From Candidatus Peregrinibacteria bacterium CG11_big_fil_rev_8_21_14_0_20_49_14 (lineage in GTDB: Bacteria > Patescibacteriota > Gracilibacteria > Peribacterales > Peribacteraceae): a stretch of DNA of 64,000 nt. Position numbers and translations under genes: made by a program. Position 1 is the stretch's first letter, and every line of letters begins with the position of its first letter. Below the pieces are notes generated by a model. That model was not told the DNA's origin, searched no databases, and saw only the letters and a list, made by a program, of their open reading frames with translations. This document shows positions 1-9,100 of the stretch, piece by piece. The stretch covers positions 1 to 64,000 of the forward strand of contig PCVP01000014.1 of the NCBI GenBank assembly GCA_002787035.1, given 5' to 3'.

Positions 1-45
1 CTTTGCGCCGAGGCTGTTTCTTACGATTTCACAAAAAGTGAAAAT

Positions 46-135
46 TGGCGGAGAGGGAGGGATTCGAACCCTCGGACCGGTAAACCGGTCAACACATTAG
101 CAGTGTGTCCCATTCGACCACTCTGGCACCTCTCC
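46..135 (-). tRNA. tRNA-Ser (anticodon GCT)
   Basis: The minus strand folds into a full class II tRNA. The acceptor is GGAGAGG/CCTCTCC, the T-arm is GAGGG-TTCGAAT-CCCTC, and a long variable arm is present (GACCGG/CCGGTC). The anticodon loop CTGCTAA gives anticodon GCT, which reads AGC/AGU serine codons. The discriminator base is G and the 3' CCA is encoded in the DNA. Confidence 0.97.
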
Positions 136-172
136 GCGTAGGCGTAGTGTAGGAGAGAATGCGGTATTTGTG

Positions 173-745
173 CTAGTAGGTTTTCTCCTCTTTTTCCAAG
201 ATGCTCAGAGCAAAATTATCGGGAATTCCGTATTGGGTTATGACAGAAAGATTTCCGCTGCTCATTTCAAATGTTTGCTCTATGACATTCAGTATGTCTT
301 CCGAGACAATAATACAGCCCATACTTCTGTATCTGTCTTCTTCTTTCAGCATTTGCTCGGCATCTCTGTGGCCATGTATGCCGTATGCCGTTCTTTCGTC
401 TCCGTTTTTATAGAGTCGCAAAAATCTCCCGGTGGGCCCGAATGTCACTCTGTCTCCTTTAATGTGACGAGAGGCTGCAGACCACTCCCAAGTTGGAGTT
501 GTCGCATCGTAGTAGCGTCCTATGTAGTAGACATTTCTTCTCTGCCCCGTTACGACAGGAAACGATGTGTACTCACCGTTGCTGTGAATGAGATACCCCA
601 GATTCTCTTTGGTATCCACAAAAAACGTATCACCGACGTGCGGCCTCCAGTTTTCCTGGGGGATAGCAGTGAGAAGGGGAGTTCCGGACCCGTATGCCGA
701 GGCAGCAAGCAAGAAACTTGCAATGGTGGAAAGTACACCGGACAA
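173..745 (-). CDS. L,D-transpeptidase (YkuD-like) secreted protein
   Basis: This is a probable periplasmic or cell-wall L,D-transpeptidase that cross-links peptidoglycan through a catalytic cysteine. The central part has the YkuD signature: a His-Gly-His segment (IHGHRDAE) followed about 20 residues later by SMGCI, which supplies the nucleophile Cys. The N-terminus is a hydrophobic signal-like stretch ending near SAYGSG. The only in-frame start is a TTG with no ribosome site and no good -10 box. An ATG-initiated ORF in another frame just upstream (MLTKSASLSKYF) would make a better signal-peptide start, so a frameshift near 745 is possible. Length (190 aa) suits a minimal YkuD protein. It stands alone between tRNA-Ser and the divergent rsmH. 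Confidence 0.75.
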   Translation of the reverse strand: MSGVLSTIASFLLAASAYGSGTPLLTAIPQENWRPHVGDTFFVDTKENLGYLIHSNGEYTSFPVVTGQRRNVYYIGRYYDATTPTWEWSAASRHIKGDRVTFGPTGRFLRLYKNGDERTAYGIHGHRDAEQMLKEEDRYRSMGCIIVSEDILNVIEQTFEMSSGNLSVITQYGIPDNFALSILEKEEKTY

Positions 746-885
746 GTGAAATACTTTGACAGAGAAGCCGATTTAGTCAACATTTCGCATAGAAAAAACT
801 GGAGTATTAGCTTGTACAAAAAATGTATACAAAATACCAATAATCAGCTATAAATAGAGCTATTTGCCCACGCAAATATGACGGC

Positions 886-891
886 TACACT
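886..891 (+). promoter_or_regulatory. -10 box for leaderless rsmH
   Basis: TACACT lies exactly 6 nt before the ATG at 898, with a possible -35 (TTGCCC) 16 nt upstream. The predicted transcript starts at or next to the ATG. This favours ATG 898 over GTG 892, which falls inside the 6-nt gap. Confidence 0.6.
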
Positions 892-897
892 GTGAGC

Positions 898-1794
898 ATG
901 ACACAGTTGCAACACACGCCTGTTCTTCTCTCAGAAACGACAGATCTCCTTCAGCTGGAACAGGGCCAAACAGTGCTGGATGTCACACTGGGACTTGGAG
1001 GCCATGCGCAAAAATTTGCCGAAATCATCGGTCCCACAGGGCTTCTCATTGGCATAGATGCTGATGCGGAGAATCTTCGTTTGGCGGAAAATCGACTCGA
1101 GAAAACCGGCCCTTCCAAACAATACTACCATGCAAACTTTGCAAATCTCTCTGCGCTGGATCTTCCGTTGTGTGACAGGATCTTCGCTGACCTCGGTGTC
1201 AGTTCTCCTCACTTCGATGACCCGGAAAGAGGATTTTCTTTTCGTACCGACGCACCGTTGGACCTTCGCTACGACAGATCTCAGGGGAGGAGCGCTGCAC
1301 AGTGGATTCGCAGTTCATCTCCCGAAGAGATAGTGAAAGCGTTGCGATTCTATGGAGAATTGCAGCAGGCGAGGAGAATAGGTGAAGCTGTCTCTGTTGC
1401 AGTTCCCGAAACGACATTCGCACTTCGTGACGTGGTTGAAAGTGTCGTGGGGTATCGCGTTAAGCAGGTATTACCTCAGGTATTTCAAGCATTTCGCATT
1501 ACAGTGAACGATGAATTGCATGCGCTTGAGTCGTTTTTGGATTTCAGTATCAATCATCTGTCTTCCGAGGGAATACTTGCTGTTATGAGTTACCATTCGT
1601 TGGAAGATAGAATGGTGAAGCGAAAATTTAAAGAGATAAGCACGCCGGAAATAGATTCTTATACGGGAGGAATTTCCAAAGAAGCTCCTTTTGAATTACT
1701 CACTAAAAAGCCGATTCGCCCCGGGGAAAAGGAGCAAGTTCAAAACCCTCGTTCGCGTAGCGCACTACTTCGTGCTGTGCGGAAAGCGCAGTAG
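898..1794 (+). CDS. rsmH: 16S rRNA (cytosine1402-N4)-methyltransferase RsmH
   Basis: RsmH (MraW) methylates N4 of C1402 in the decoding centre of 16S rRNA using S-adenosylmethionine. The protein begins with the family hallmark HTPVLLSE, followed by the SAM-binding glycine motif VTLGLGGHA (about residue 30), ADLGVSSPHFD (about 95) and the C-terminal SYHSLEDRMVKRKF (about 230). At 298 residues it is close to the usual length of about 310. The start at ATG 898 is chosen over GTG 892 because the -10 box sits 6 nt ahead of it. It normally opens the dcw cell-wall cluster. Here only an FtsL-like gene follows, so the cluster is abbreviated. Confidence 0.95.
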   Translation: MTQLQHTPVLLSETTDLLQLEQGQTVLDVTLGLGGHAQKFAEIIGPTGLLIGIDADAENLRLAENRLEKTGPSKQYYHANFANLSALDLPLCDRIFADLGVSSPHFDDPERGFSFRTDAPLDLRYDRSQGRSAAQWIRSSSPEEIVKALRFYGELQQARRIGEAVSVAVPETTFALRDVVESVVGYRVKQVLPQVFQAFRITVNDELHALESFLDFSINHLSSEGILAVMSYHSLEDRMVKRKFKEISTPEIDSYTGGISKEAPFELLTKKPIRPGEKEQVQNPRSRSALLRAVRKAQ

Positions 1795-1832
1795 TAAGCC
1801 TTGCTTGCGTTGTATGTTACACTATAGAAAGC

Positions 1833-2186
1833 GTGTTTAATCCCTTTACTCCTTCATCAGCGGTCCCTCACAGACTTTCTCTCGGAAGGTTGGTGAATCA
1901 GAGTACTATGTTGCTTATGGTATCCATAGGCTCTCTCATATTGCTCTTGGCACTTCTGATTTTATTTCATCAGAATGCAAATGCCACAAAGGGCTATCAG
2001 TTGCGCACTTTGGAACGAGAGAGATCCCGACTTCTCTTGGATGAGGAAGTCTTGAAAATGCAAATTGCGGAAGCACAAGCGTTGGAGCATTTGGAAAATG
2101 ACAACATTATTCAGTCCATGATTCCGAATAAGAAGACTCAATACACCCGTGATGACTCCACGGTGGCAACGATTGGTTGGGAATAG
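1833..2186 (+). CDS. FtsL/DivIC-like small division membrane protein
   Basis: This 117-residue bitopic protein has a cytoplasmic N-tail of about 27 residues, one transmembrane helix (LLMVSIGSLILLLALLILFH) and a heptad-like extracytoplasmic region (about 52-90, ERERSRLLLDEEVLKMQIAEAQ). That layout and its place directly after rsmH match FtsL, the divisome subunit that partners FtsB and FtsQ. Sequence conservation in FtsL is too low to confirm it by eye. The start is GTG 1833; a TATAGA box lies 4 nt upstream. The expected next genes (ftsI, murE and so on) are missing from this locus. Confidence 0.6.
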   Translation: MFNPFTPSSAVPHRLSLGRLVNQSTMLLMVSIGSLILLLALLILFHQNANATKGYQLRTLERERSRLLLDEEVLKMQIAEAQALEHLENDNIIQSMIPNKKTQYTRDDSTVATIGWE

Positions 2187-2248
2187 TTCGCATCATAAAA
2201 TACAGATATGGCAAGTCCTTCCGACATTACAGCGAATTGAAAAAATGA

Positions 2249-2254
2249 TATAAT
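2249..2254 (+). promoter_or_regulatory. -10 box of the first DUF4215 gene
   Basis: A perfect TATAAT ends 10 nt before the ATG at 2265. The leader would be only about 3-4 nt. No Shine-Dalgarno is visible between the two. Confidence 0.55.
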
Positions 2255-2264
2255 AACAGGATTT

Positions 2265-4556
2265 ATGAATACAAAAACACATCGCCGAAGAGGCATCAGT
2301 GCCGCATTTCTGGCATTCGGTGCGGGGCTTATTACATGGCAAATGCAGACTCAGTCGACGCAGTTTGCTGCACAGGCGGTAACGTTGGAGGATTGTATCG
2401 GTCAGCCTTACGGGTATCCCGGCTGTCCTGTAAAGCCACAGTCGGCAGAAGAAGAATTGACGGTAGCCCCTCCCAACTGCGGAGACGGACGTATAGATGA
2501 AGATGATCCCGATACTCCTGTAAATGAAGGTGAAGAGTGCGATGAAGGTCGTTTTAACGGTCTGAGTGAGTGTACGAACATGTGTACGATTCTGTTTTGC
2601 GGAGACGGAGTATTGAGTACGTTTTTAAATGAAGAGTGTGAACCGGAGGTGGAAGAAATTTATGCCATAGATCCCAGTACGGGAAGACTGACGACAGAAA
2701 TCCGTTTTATTTCCGCACAGTGCGGTAAATTCTGTGAGCCACCTGTGTGTACGAAGACAGGAGAATGTACAGGCGGTTGTAAAGTGAAATTCTTACAAGA
2801 GTGCCAAGCGCCTGTACCTGTAACGCAGCAGACTACCCAGCCGGTACTCAATCCCATTCAAACGACAACTCAACAGACACAGTACCCACAGCAGTACCCA
2901 CAGCAGCAACAAACTGTGCCTCAGCAAAACACTGTGTATACACAGCAACCCGTACAACAGACAGTGCCTGTGTATATCAATCAACAAGGACAACCGGTGT
3001 ATGCGCCTACGTACGGTGCAGCCCCGACTACTACGCCAGTTACGGCACGTCCTGTCTGTGGTAACGGAGTATTGGAAGAAGGCGAAGCCTGTGATGATGG
3101 AAACAGGTATAATTTTGATGATTGTACAAATGCATGCACACAGCCGGAGTGTGGAGACGGCATTCGGGAAGGTGCGGAGGAATGTGATGATGGAAACAAG
3201 AATGACTTCGATGACTGTCCTAACGACTGTCGTGTGGCAGTCTGCGGAGACGGACTTCGTGAAGGGCGAGAAGAATGCGACGACGGAAATCAGAACAATT
3301 TCGACGAATGCCCTAGCGACTGCAGACTTGCCGTTTGTGGCGATGGTATCCGCGAAGGTCAGGAACAGTGTGATGACGGTAATTTCATCAGCAATGACAG
3401 CTGCCCCAATTCTTGTAAGCTCCCAGATTGCGGCAACGGAATTCGTGAAGGAAAAGAAGAATGCGATGACGGGAACCAGAATGATTTTGATGATTGCCCG
3501 AGTGACTGTCGTGTTGCGGTATGCGGAGACGGCATAAGAGAAAGTAAGGAAGAATGTGACGATGGAAACCGCATAGATTCGGACGGATGCGGGAACTACT
3601 GCAAGCTTGCACGTTGCGGAGACGGATTCATGCAATCGGGTGAGGAGTGCGATGATGGCAATCAAATCAATAATGATGCTTGTACAAATATCTGCAGACA
3701 CGCCGAATGCGGTGACGGAATCCTTCAGATGGGAGAATCTTGCGACGACGGAAATTTAGTGAATACGGACTCATGCACAAATTCATGTACCAGAGCAATT
3801 TGCGGAGACGGATTGGTTCAATCCGGAGAGGAGTGCGATGACGGCAACCGTGTGAACAGAGACAGATGTCCGAACGATTGTCTTCTTCCCGTATGCGGAG
3901 ATGGTCAGCTAGAAGGTACTGAACAGTGCGATGACGGAAATCGAAACAACAATGATAAATGTCCGAGTGACTGTATGCTCGAGGTTTGTGGAGATGGTGT
4001 TATGGAAGGAAAAGAAGAATGCGACGACGGAAATCAAGATGACAGTGACTCATGTCCGAACTATTGCAGACTCCCCGTGTGTGGTAACGGGGCAAAAGAA
4101 GGAAACGAGGCTTGCGATGACGGAAATCTTCTTCGAGGAGACGGATGCAGCGATTCCTGTACAAAGGAATCTGTCTGTGGAGATGGTAAGCAAGAAATGG
4201 ACGAAGAGTGTGATGCCGGTATCGCAAATTCCGACTCCGCACCGGACTCTTGCCGCCCAGACTGTAGAAATGCGTATTGTGGAGACGGTGTGAAAGATTC
4301 TACGGAAGAGTGTGACGGCGGAAAGAACTGTACTGCTTCCTGCATGAATGTTGCTCTTATGAGCAGATCCGAAACGCCACTGGTACTTGCGCTTCTTGCG
4401 ATAATTGCAGGAGGCGGAGGTTTGTTTTACTCCATTCGCAGAAGAGGCGGAGGAGAAGGTGGCAGTTCTTCTGCAGGTGAACCTGCATCCATAGACGATA
4501 TTCCTCTCGATGAATTGGAAATGCCATGGCACAAGTGGACCGGCGATAACCACTGA
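2265..4556 (+). CDS. DUF4215 Cys-rich repeat surface protein
   Basis: This is a large exported protein of unknown role, probably surface-exposed. It has an N-terminal signal or anchor helix (residues 9-35), two degenerate repeats, and a module containing STGRLTTE and GGCKVKFLQEC that recurs in the second DUF4215 protein. A Gln/Pro/Thr-rich linker (about 190-260) follows. Then come about 14 tandem units of 36-37 residues with the pattern CGDGxxExxEECDDGNxxxxDxCxxxC, the DUF4215 (Myxococcus Cys-rich) signature. Six cysteines per unit suggest disulfide-stapled, perhaps calcium-binding, rods. It ends with a transmembrane helix (LVLALLAIIAGGGGLF), RRRGG and an acidic cytoplasmic tail. DUF4215 occurs in adhesins and metalloproteases, but no catalytic domain is visible here. 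Confidence 0.85.
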   Translation: MNTKTHRRRGISAAFLAFGAGLITWQMQTQSTQFAAQAVTLEDCIGQPYGYPGCPVKPQSAEEELTVAPPNCGDGRIDEDDPDTPVNEGEECDEGRFNGLSECTNMCTILFCGDGVLSTFLNEECEPEVEEIYAIDPSTGRLTTEIRFISAQCGKFCEPPVCTKTGECTGGCKVKFLQECQAPVPVTQQTTQPVLNPIQTTTQQTQYPQQYPQQQQTVPQQNTVYTQQPVQQTVPVYINQQGQPVYAPTYGAAPTTTPVTARPVCGNGVLEEGEACDDGNRYNFDDCTNACTQPECGDGIREGAEECDDGNKNDFDDCPNDCRVAVCGDGLREGREECDDGNQNNFDECPSDCRLAVCGDGIREGQEQCDDGNFISNDSCPNSCKLPDCGNGIREGKEECDDGNQNDFDDCPSDCRVAVCGDGIRESKEECDDGNRIDSDGCGNYCKLARCGDGFMQSGEECDDGNQINNDACTNICRHAECGDGILQMGESCDDGNLVNTDSCTNSCTRAICGDGLVQSGEECDDGNRVNRDRCPNDCLLPVCGDGQLEGTEQCDDGNRNNNDKCPSDCMLEVCGDGVMEGKEECDDGNQDDSDSCPNYCRLPVCGNGAKEGNEACDDGNLLRGDGCSDSCTKESVCGDGKQEMDEECDAGIANSDSAPDSCRPDCRNAYCGDGVKDSTEECDGGKNCTASCMNVALMSRSETPLVLALLAIIAGGGGLFYSIRRRGGGEGGSSSAGEPASIDDIPLDELEMPWHKWTGDNH

Positions 4557-4564
4557 TACCTTGC

Positions 4565-5998
4565 TTACTGAACGGTTCGCATTTGAATGCTTGTGACCGG
4601 TTTGTTTTGTGTTTGAATATCGGAAATAACAACAACTTGGTCTCCGCTATTAAGTAGCCCGGATTTTATTGCGGCCTCGAATCCTCGTACTACCGTTTCT
4701 TCTTCCTGAGAAAATTCGATACAGAGCGGATAAACGCCGTAGAGTAGCTGGATTTTTCTCTGTACTCCGTGTGAGTTTGTCAGGCTTATTATGGGTACTG
4801 CTGGTCGGAATTTGCTGACTCTTCTGGCTGTTTGACCGGAGTTAGTAATGACTACTATGGCTGCCGCATTCGAGGATTTTGCCAATGAGACCGCAGATTG
4901 TGCACGAGCATCTCCGTCTCCCTGAATTGCAATATTCTGATCTGCGGGAAATTTGGAAAGATGAGTCTCCGTTGCCCTGAGAATTTTATCCATCGCTCCG
5001 AGAGCCACGGGAGGATGTTTGCCACTTGCAGTCTCACCCGAAAGCATGGTCGCATCGGTATATTCCGTGGCCGCATGTGCAACGTCTGTTACCTCAGCAC
5101 GTGTGGGAATGGGGTGTTCTGTCATGCTTTCAAGCATGTGTGTTGCCACTATGACGGGTTTTCCCGCATCTCTGCATCGGTAAACGATATCGTCCTGAAT
5201 GACAGGCAAATGCTCATACGGAACTTCTGCGCCCAAATCTCCACGGGCAACCATGACGCCGTCGGACGCCTCTATGATTTCTGAAAGATTCTTTACTGCC
5301 TTCTGCGTTTCCACTTTGGTGATTATTTGCATACTGCTTTTCTTTTTATTCAGCAGTGCACGCACTTCTTCCACTTCACTTGCATTTCGAATAAATGAAA
5401 GAGCTACAAAATCCACATCATTTTCGGCTGCAAAGGCTATGTCGTCCCAGTCTTTATCTGTTATCGATGGCAAATCTATATCTGCACCCGGAAGATTAAT
5501 GTGCCTTCTGCTCCCTATGGAGCCGTCCTGAAGCGCTTGTCCCACCACACTTCCATTCTCTTCTATTCGCACGATATCAAATGACATTTCTCCGTTATCG
5601 ATAAGAATTTGATTCGTCTCACGAACATCGGAACTGAATCCGTCGTATCCCACATAAATAATCTGCCTGTCTGTCGGTAAATTCTTCAGTGTTGTCGGCG
5701 CAAATAGTACTTCCTCACCCTTTGTTACTTCGAGAGGATCCTGAACGTCCCCTGTGCGTATTTCTGCTCCTCGAGTGTCTATAAGGCTTGCAATGCAAAA
5801 TCCATGCTTCACATTGAGCTCTGTTATGGCGGCAAGAGTGCGAACATGGTCTTCTCTTGAGCCATGAGAAACGTTAATTCTGGCAACATTCATGCCCTTC
5901 TGAGCTAATTCAAGCATTTGCTCTTTGGAAGAGCACGAAGGTCCCAACGTACATACTATCTTCGTGAGTCTTCTCTGGTGTGATTCCATTAAGTTCAT
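4565..5998 (-). CDS. pyk: Pyruvate kinase
   Basis: Pyruvate kinase converts phosphoenolpyruvate and ADP to pyruvate and ATP, the last step of glycolysis. The N-terminus has TKIVCTLGPSC and ARINVSHGS. The barrel carries DTRGAEIRTG, the K-E pair in ITKVETQ, and MVARGDLGAEVPYE, the family active-site region. The flexible B domain (about 75-170) is present. The C-terminal domain is complete, giving 477 residues, the standard bacterial length. The gene converges on the first DUF4215 gene with an 8-nt gap. With gapdh at 42.6 kb it shows that lower glycolysis is retained, as expected for a fermentative CPR cell. Confidence 0.96.
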   Translation of the reverse strand: MNLMESHQRRLTKIVCTLGPSCSSKEQMLELAQKGMNVARINVSHGSREDHVRTLAAITELNVKHGFCIASLIDTRGAEIRTGDVQDPLEVTKGEEVLFAPTTLKNLPTDRQIIYVGYDGFSSDVRETNQILIDNGEMSFDIVRIEENGSVVGQALQDGSIGSRRHINLPGADIDLPSITDKDWDDIAFAAENDVDFVALSFIRNASEVEEVRALLNKKKSSMQIITKVETQKAVKNLSEIIEASDGVMVARGDLGAEVPYEHLPVIQDDIVYRCRDAGKPVIVATHMLESMTEHPIPTRAEVTDVAHAATEYTDATMLSGETASGKHPPVALGAMDKILRATETHLSKFPADQNIAIQGDGDARAQSAVSLAKSSNAAAIVVITNSGQTARRVSKFRPAVPIISLTNSHGVQRKIQLLYGVYPLCIEFSQEEETVVRGFEAAIKSGLLNSGDQVVVISDIQTQNKPVTSIQMRTVQ

Positions 5999-6091
5999 CC
6001 AAGCAAGTGTGCCATAAAGCTAATACTAAATTATAACATTTTTTAAATATTACATCAATTAGTCTATTCGCCATAGAAAGCCAAAAAGTGG

Positions 6092-6097
6092 TATAAT
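6092..6097 (+). promoter_or_regulatory. -10 box of the second DUF4215 gene
   Basis: A perfect TATAAT ends 12 nt before the ATG at 6110. This predicts a leader of only about 5 nt without a ribosome site. Confidence 0.5.
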
Positions 6098-6109
6098 GGT
6101 CTGATACCA

Positions 6110-9100
6110 ATGAACAAACACACATATCTTCGTGGAGCCGTAACAGCCGCACTCTGTGCGAGTCTTACATTTCTTGTTGTCGTACAGGCAAGAGTAGGTT
6201 TGCATCCGCTTTCATTGCGCATTTCCGCACCACGGTTAGCGCACGGATACTCCTCGTCTCTTACTGCCATTTGTTCGGATCTTGAAGCGTATTGGAAATT
6301 TGATGATCCCACTACGGGTGTTACAGCTTCGGATACTTCGGAAAACAGTCACGCCGGTACGCTGCAAAATAAAAGCGCTTCAAGTTGGAGTACCAGTGTG
6401 TCCAGTGCGCTTGGCTTCGCAAATACGAGATCATTGTCTTTGGACGGAAGCACTCAGTATGTTTCAGTACCTGCCAGTACTGCGCTCCGCATAACCGGGG
6501 ATATGACAATTTCACTGTGGGCAAACTACGATATGCTGTCATCCTCTGCGTCCGGAAACGTTCTTGTTTCTCATGGTGCTACGGGAGAAGACTCTGCTTC
6601 GAATATTCTGTATCAATTGAGTCTGAAAAGTACGAAGAAGTTACGCATGCAATGGGAAAACGGAGAAGGAGACGATGTCGCAATCGACTCATCCACAGCG
6701 GCGACAATGGCCGGATCGTCATGGAAGCATATTGCGGTTACCAGAAGTTCAACGGACGGTGAAGTGAAGTTTTATGTCAGTGGAGCTCTTTTGGGAGTGG
6801 CACAAACGTTCTTGTCGGATCCTTCCGGTGGTACGGATGGTTCGCTCTTCATCGGAAGAAGTGCGGATGCGACAAACTACTTTGATGGAAAAATCGACGA
6901 TGTTCGCATGTACACTGCGGTACTTACAGGAGGCCAAATTATGGCGTTGGCGGGAGGATCCGATGCCTTTGCAGGATGCAGTTGCGGGAACGAAGTCATT
7001 GAATCTCCGGAAACTTGCGACGATGGAGGAAGCAACTCAGATGCCACGGCAGATGCCTGCAGATCGACTTGTCGTGCTGCCAGTTGCGGAGACGGTGCGG
7101 TGGATTCCGGCGAAGAGTGTGATGACGGAGCATCCAATTCCGACTCTGACGCAGACGCGTGCAGAAGTAACTGTGTAAGCCCTGTGTGCGGAGACGGCAT
7201 TGTTGATACCGGGGAAACATGTGATGACGGAAACAACGTGAATTCGGACGCTTGTACGAATGCCTGCACGGAGTCTTCTTGCGGAGATGAAGTGATTCAG
7301 GACGGTGAAGAATGCGACGACGGAGATGCGAATTCGGATACTGTTTCCAACGCGTGCAGGTCTTCCTGCGCACTTCCCGCATGCGGAGATTCGGTCGTGG
7401 ACTTGGGTGAAGATTGCGATTCGGGGTCTGCCACTGCCACATGTGATGCCGACTGTACGGAGACTGTGTGCGGAGACGGTATTGCCAATACTGCGGCAGG
7501 AGAAGAATGTGATGACGGTGACTCCAACTCAGATTCGGAAACAGACGCTTGCAGAACAGATTGCAAATCCGCTTATTGCGGAGATGCCATAACGGACACA
7601 GGAGAAGATTGTGACGACGGTAATTCGGTCAATACGGATTCTTGTACCAATACATGCAAATCTCCTTCTTGCGGAGACGGATTCATTCAAGAGAGTAACA
7701 ACGAAACATGCGAACCTCCCAATACCGGAACATGCGCCTCTAACTGTACGGGAGTTACCGGCGGCGGAGGTTCCAGTAAGAGCAGATCCAGGCAACGTAC
7801 CACGACCGGCATCGTAGATTCACAGAAAAGCGATTCACTTCTTTCCGACGAGAAGGTGGAGAAGAAAGCACCTCCTCCGGAAGGGTGTGGCAACCGTATT
7901 TACGAGCCTGCAAAAGGAGAAGAATGTGACGAAGGGACGAAAAACGGCAGCAGCCCCTGTTCGTACGACTGCAAGCAACTCTACTGCGGAGACGGCGTAA
8001 CATCCCCGGAAATTCTGGAAGAATGCGAACCGGTGCCTGTTTCCATAAAAGACGGCATTCCGTTTTTTGATACGCCCATCTGCGGTTTGAATTCTTGTTC
8101 CATTCCCGTGATAGATGCTTCGAGCGGACGCATAACAGGAGGATGCAAACGACTCTTTCTGCCTGCGTGTCCCGGTGAAACTGCGAAGCAGAGTGCAACG
8201 ACATCGGAATCTGCAGCGGTATGTGGTAACGGAACGAAAGAAAAAGGAGAACAGTGTGACGATAAAAATACGAAAGACGGAGACGGTTGCAGCAGTACAT
8301 GTAAAAATGAAACTTGCGGTGATGGTGTGATACAAAGCACGGAATCCTGCGATAACGGAAGTGTTTGCAGTACCGATACAACAAGGTCATGCTCCTCGGA
8401 CTTAGACTGTGGTGTGACGAAGAAGTGCGAAAAGAATGAAAAAGACAAGCTCACGTGCAACGGAACCGCAGACGGAGAATCTTGTGAAAGCGATTTTGAC
8501 TGTTCGTTCTTTGGAAAATGCCACTATGATCTTGCAAAAGACACTGCGTGTTCCAAGGAGTGTTCTGTAATCAATCGTTGTGGAAACGGCAAAAAAGATA
8601 CGGGGGAACAATGTGATGACGGAAACAGGAAAGATGACGACGGTTGCAGTAAGGATTGTGTATTGGAGGAGGGGACTGTTCTCTCCTGCGGAGATGGCAT
8701 AGCATCCGAAGCCGAAGAGTGTGATGACGGAAATAATACAGGAGGAGACGGTTGCAGTGCGTTCTGTAAAGAAGAGCGATTTTGCGGAGACGGACAAACC
8801 GGCGACGATGAGGAGTGTGACGATGGCAATACGGAAGACGGAGACGGCTGTTCCGTACTTTGCACGGTTGAGAAAGTACAAAAGAAAGCCGAGACAGAGC
8901 AAGAACTTCCGAGTTTGTTGGCTACGAAAGACAACGATAATGCGGAACCTAAAAATTCACCTCTCAGAATGGAAGACAGAGTGAAGCAGAGTTTGTGCGG
9001 AAACAGGTTGGTTGAAGAAGGAGAGCAGTGTGACAACGGACTCCAAAATTCCGATACTATGCCGAATGCTTGTCGCAGCGATTGCTTGCTTCCCGTCTGC

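Noticed and set aside
2793-3701. 302-aa minus-strand ORF inside the first DUF4215 gene (and similar shadows at 7755-8390, 8402-8902, 8524-9189)
   Set aside because: Repeat composition of the DUF4215 gene keeps other frames open; no promoter or recognisable protein features.
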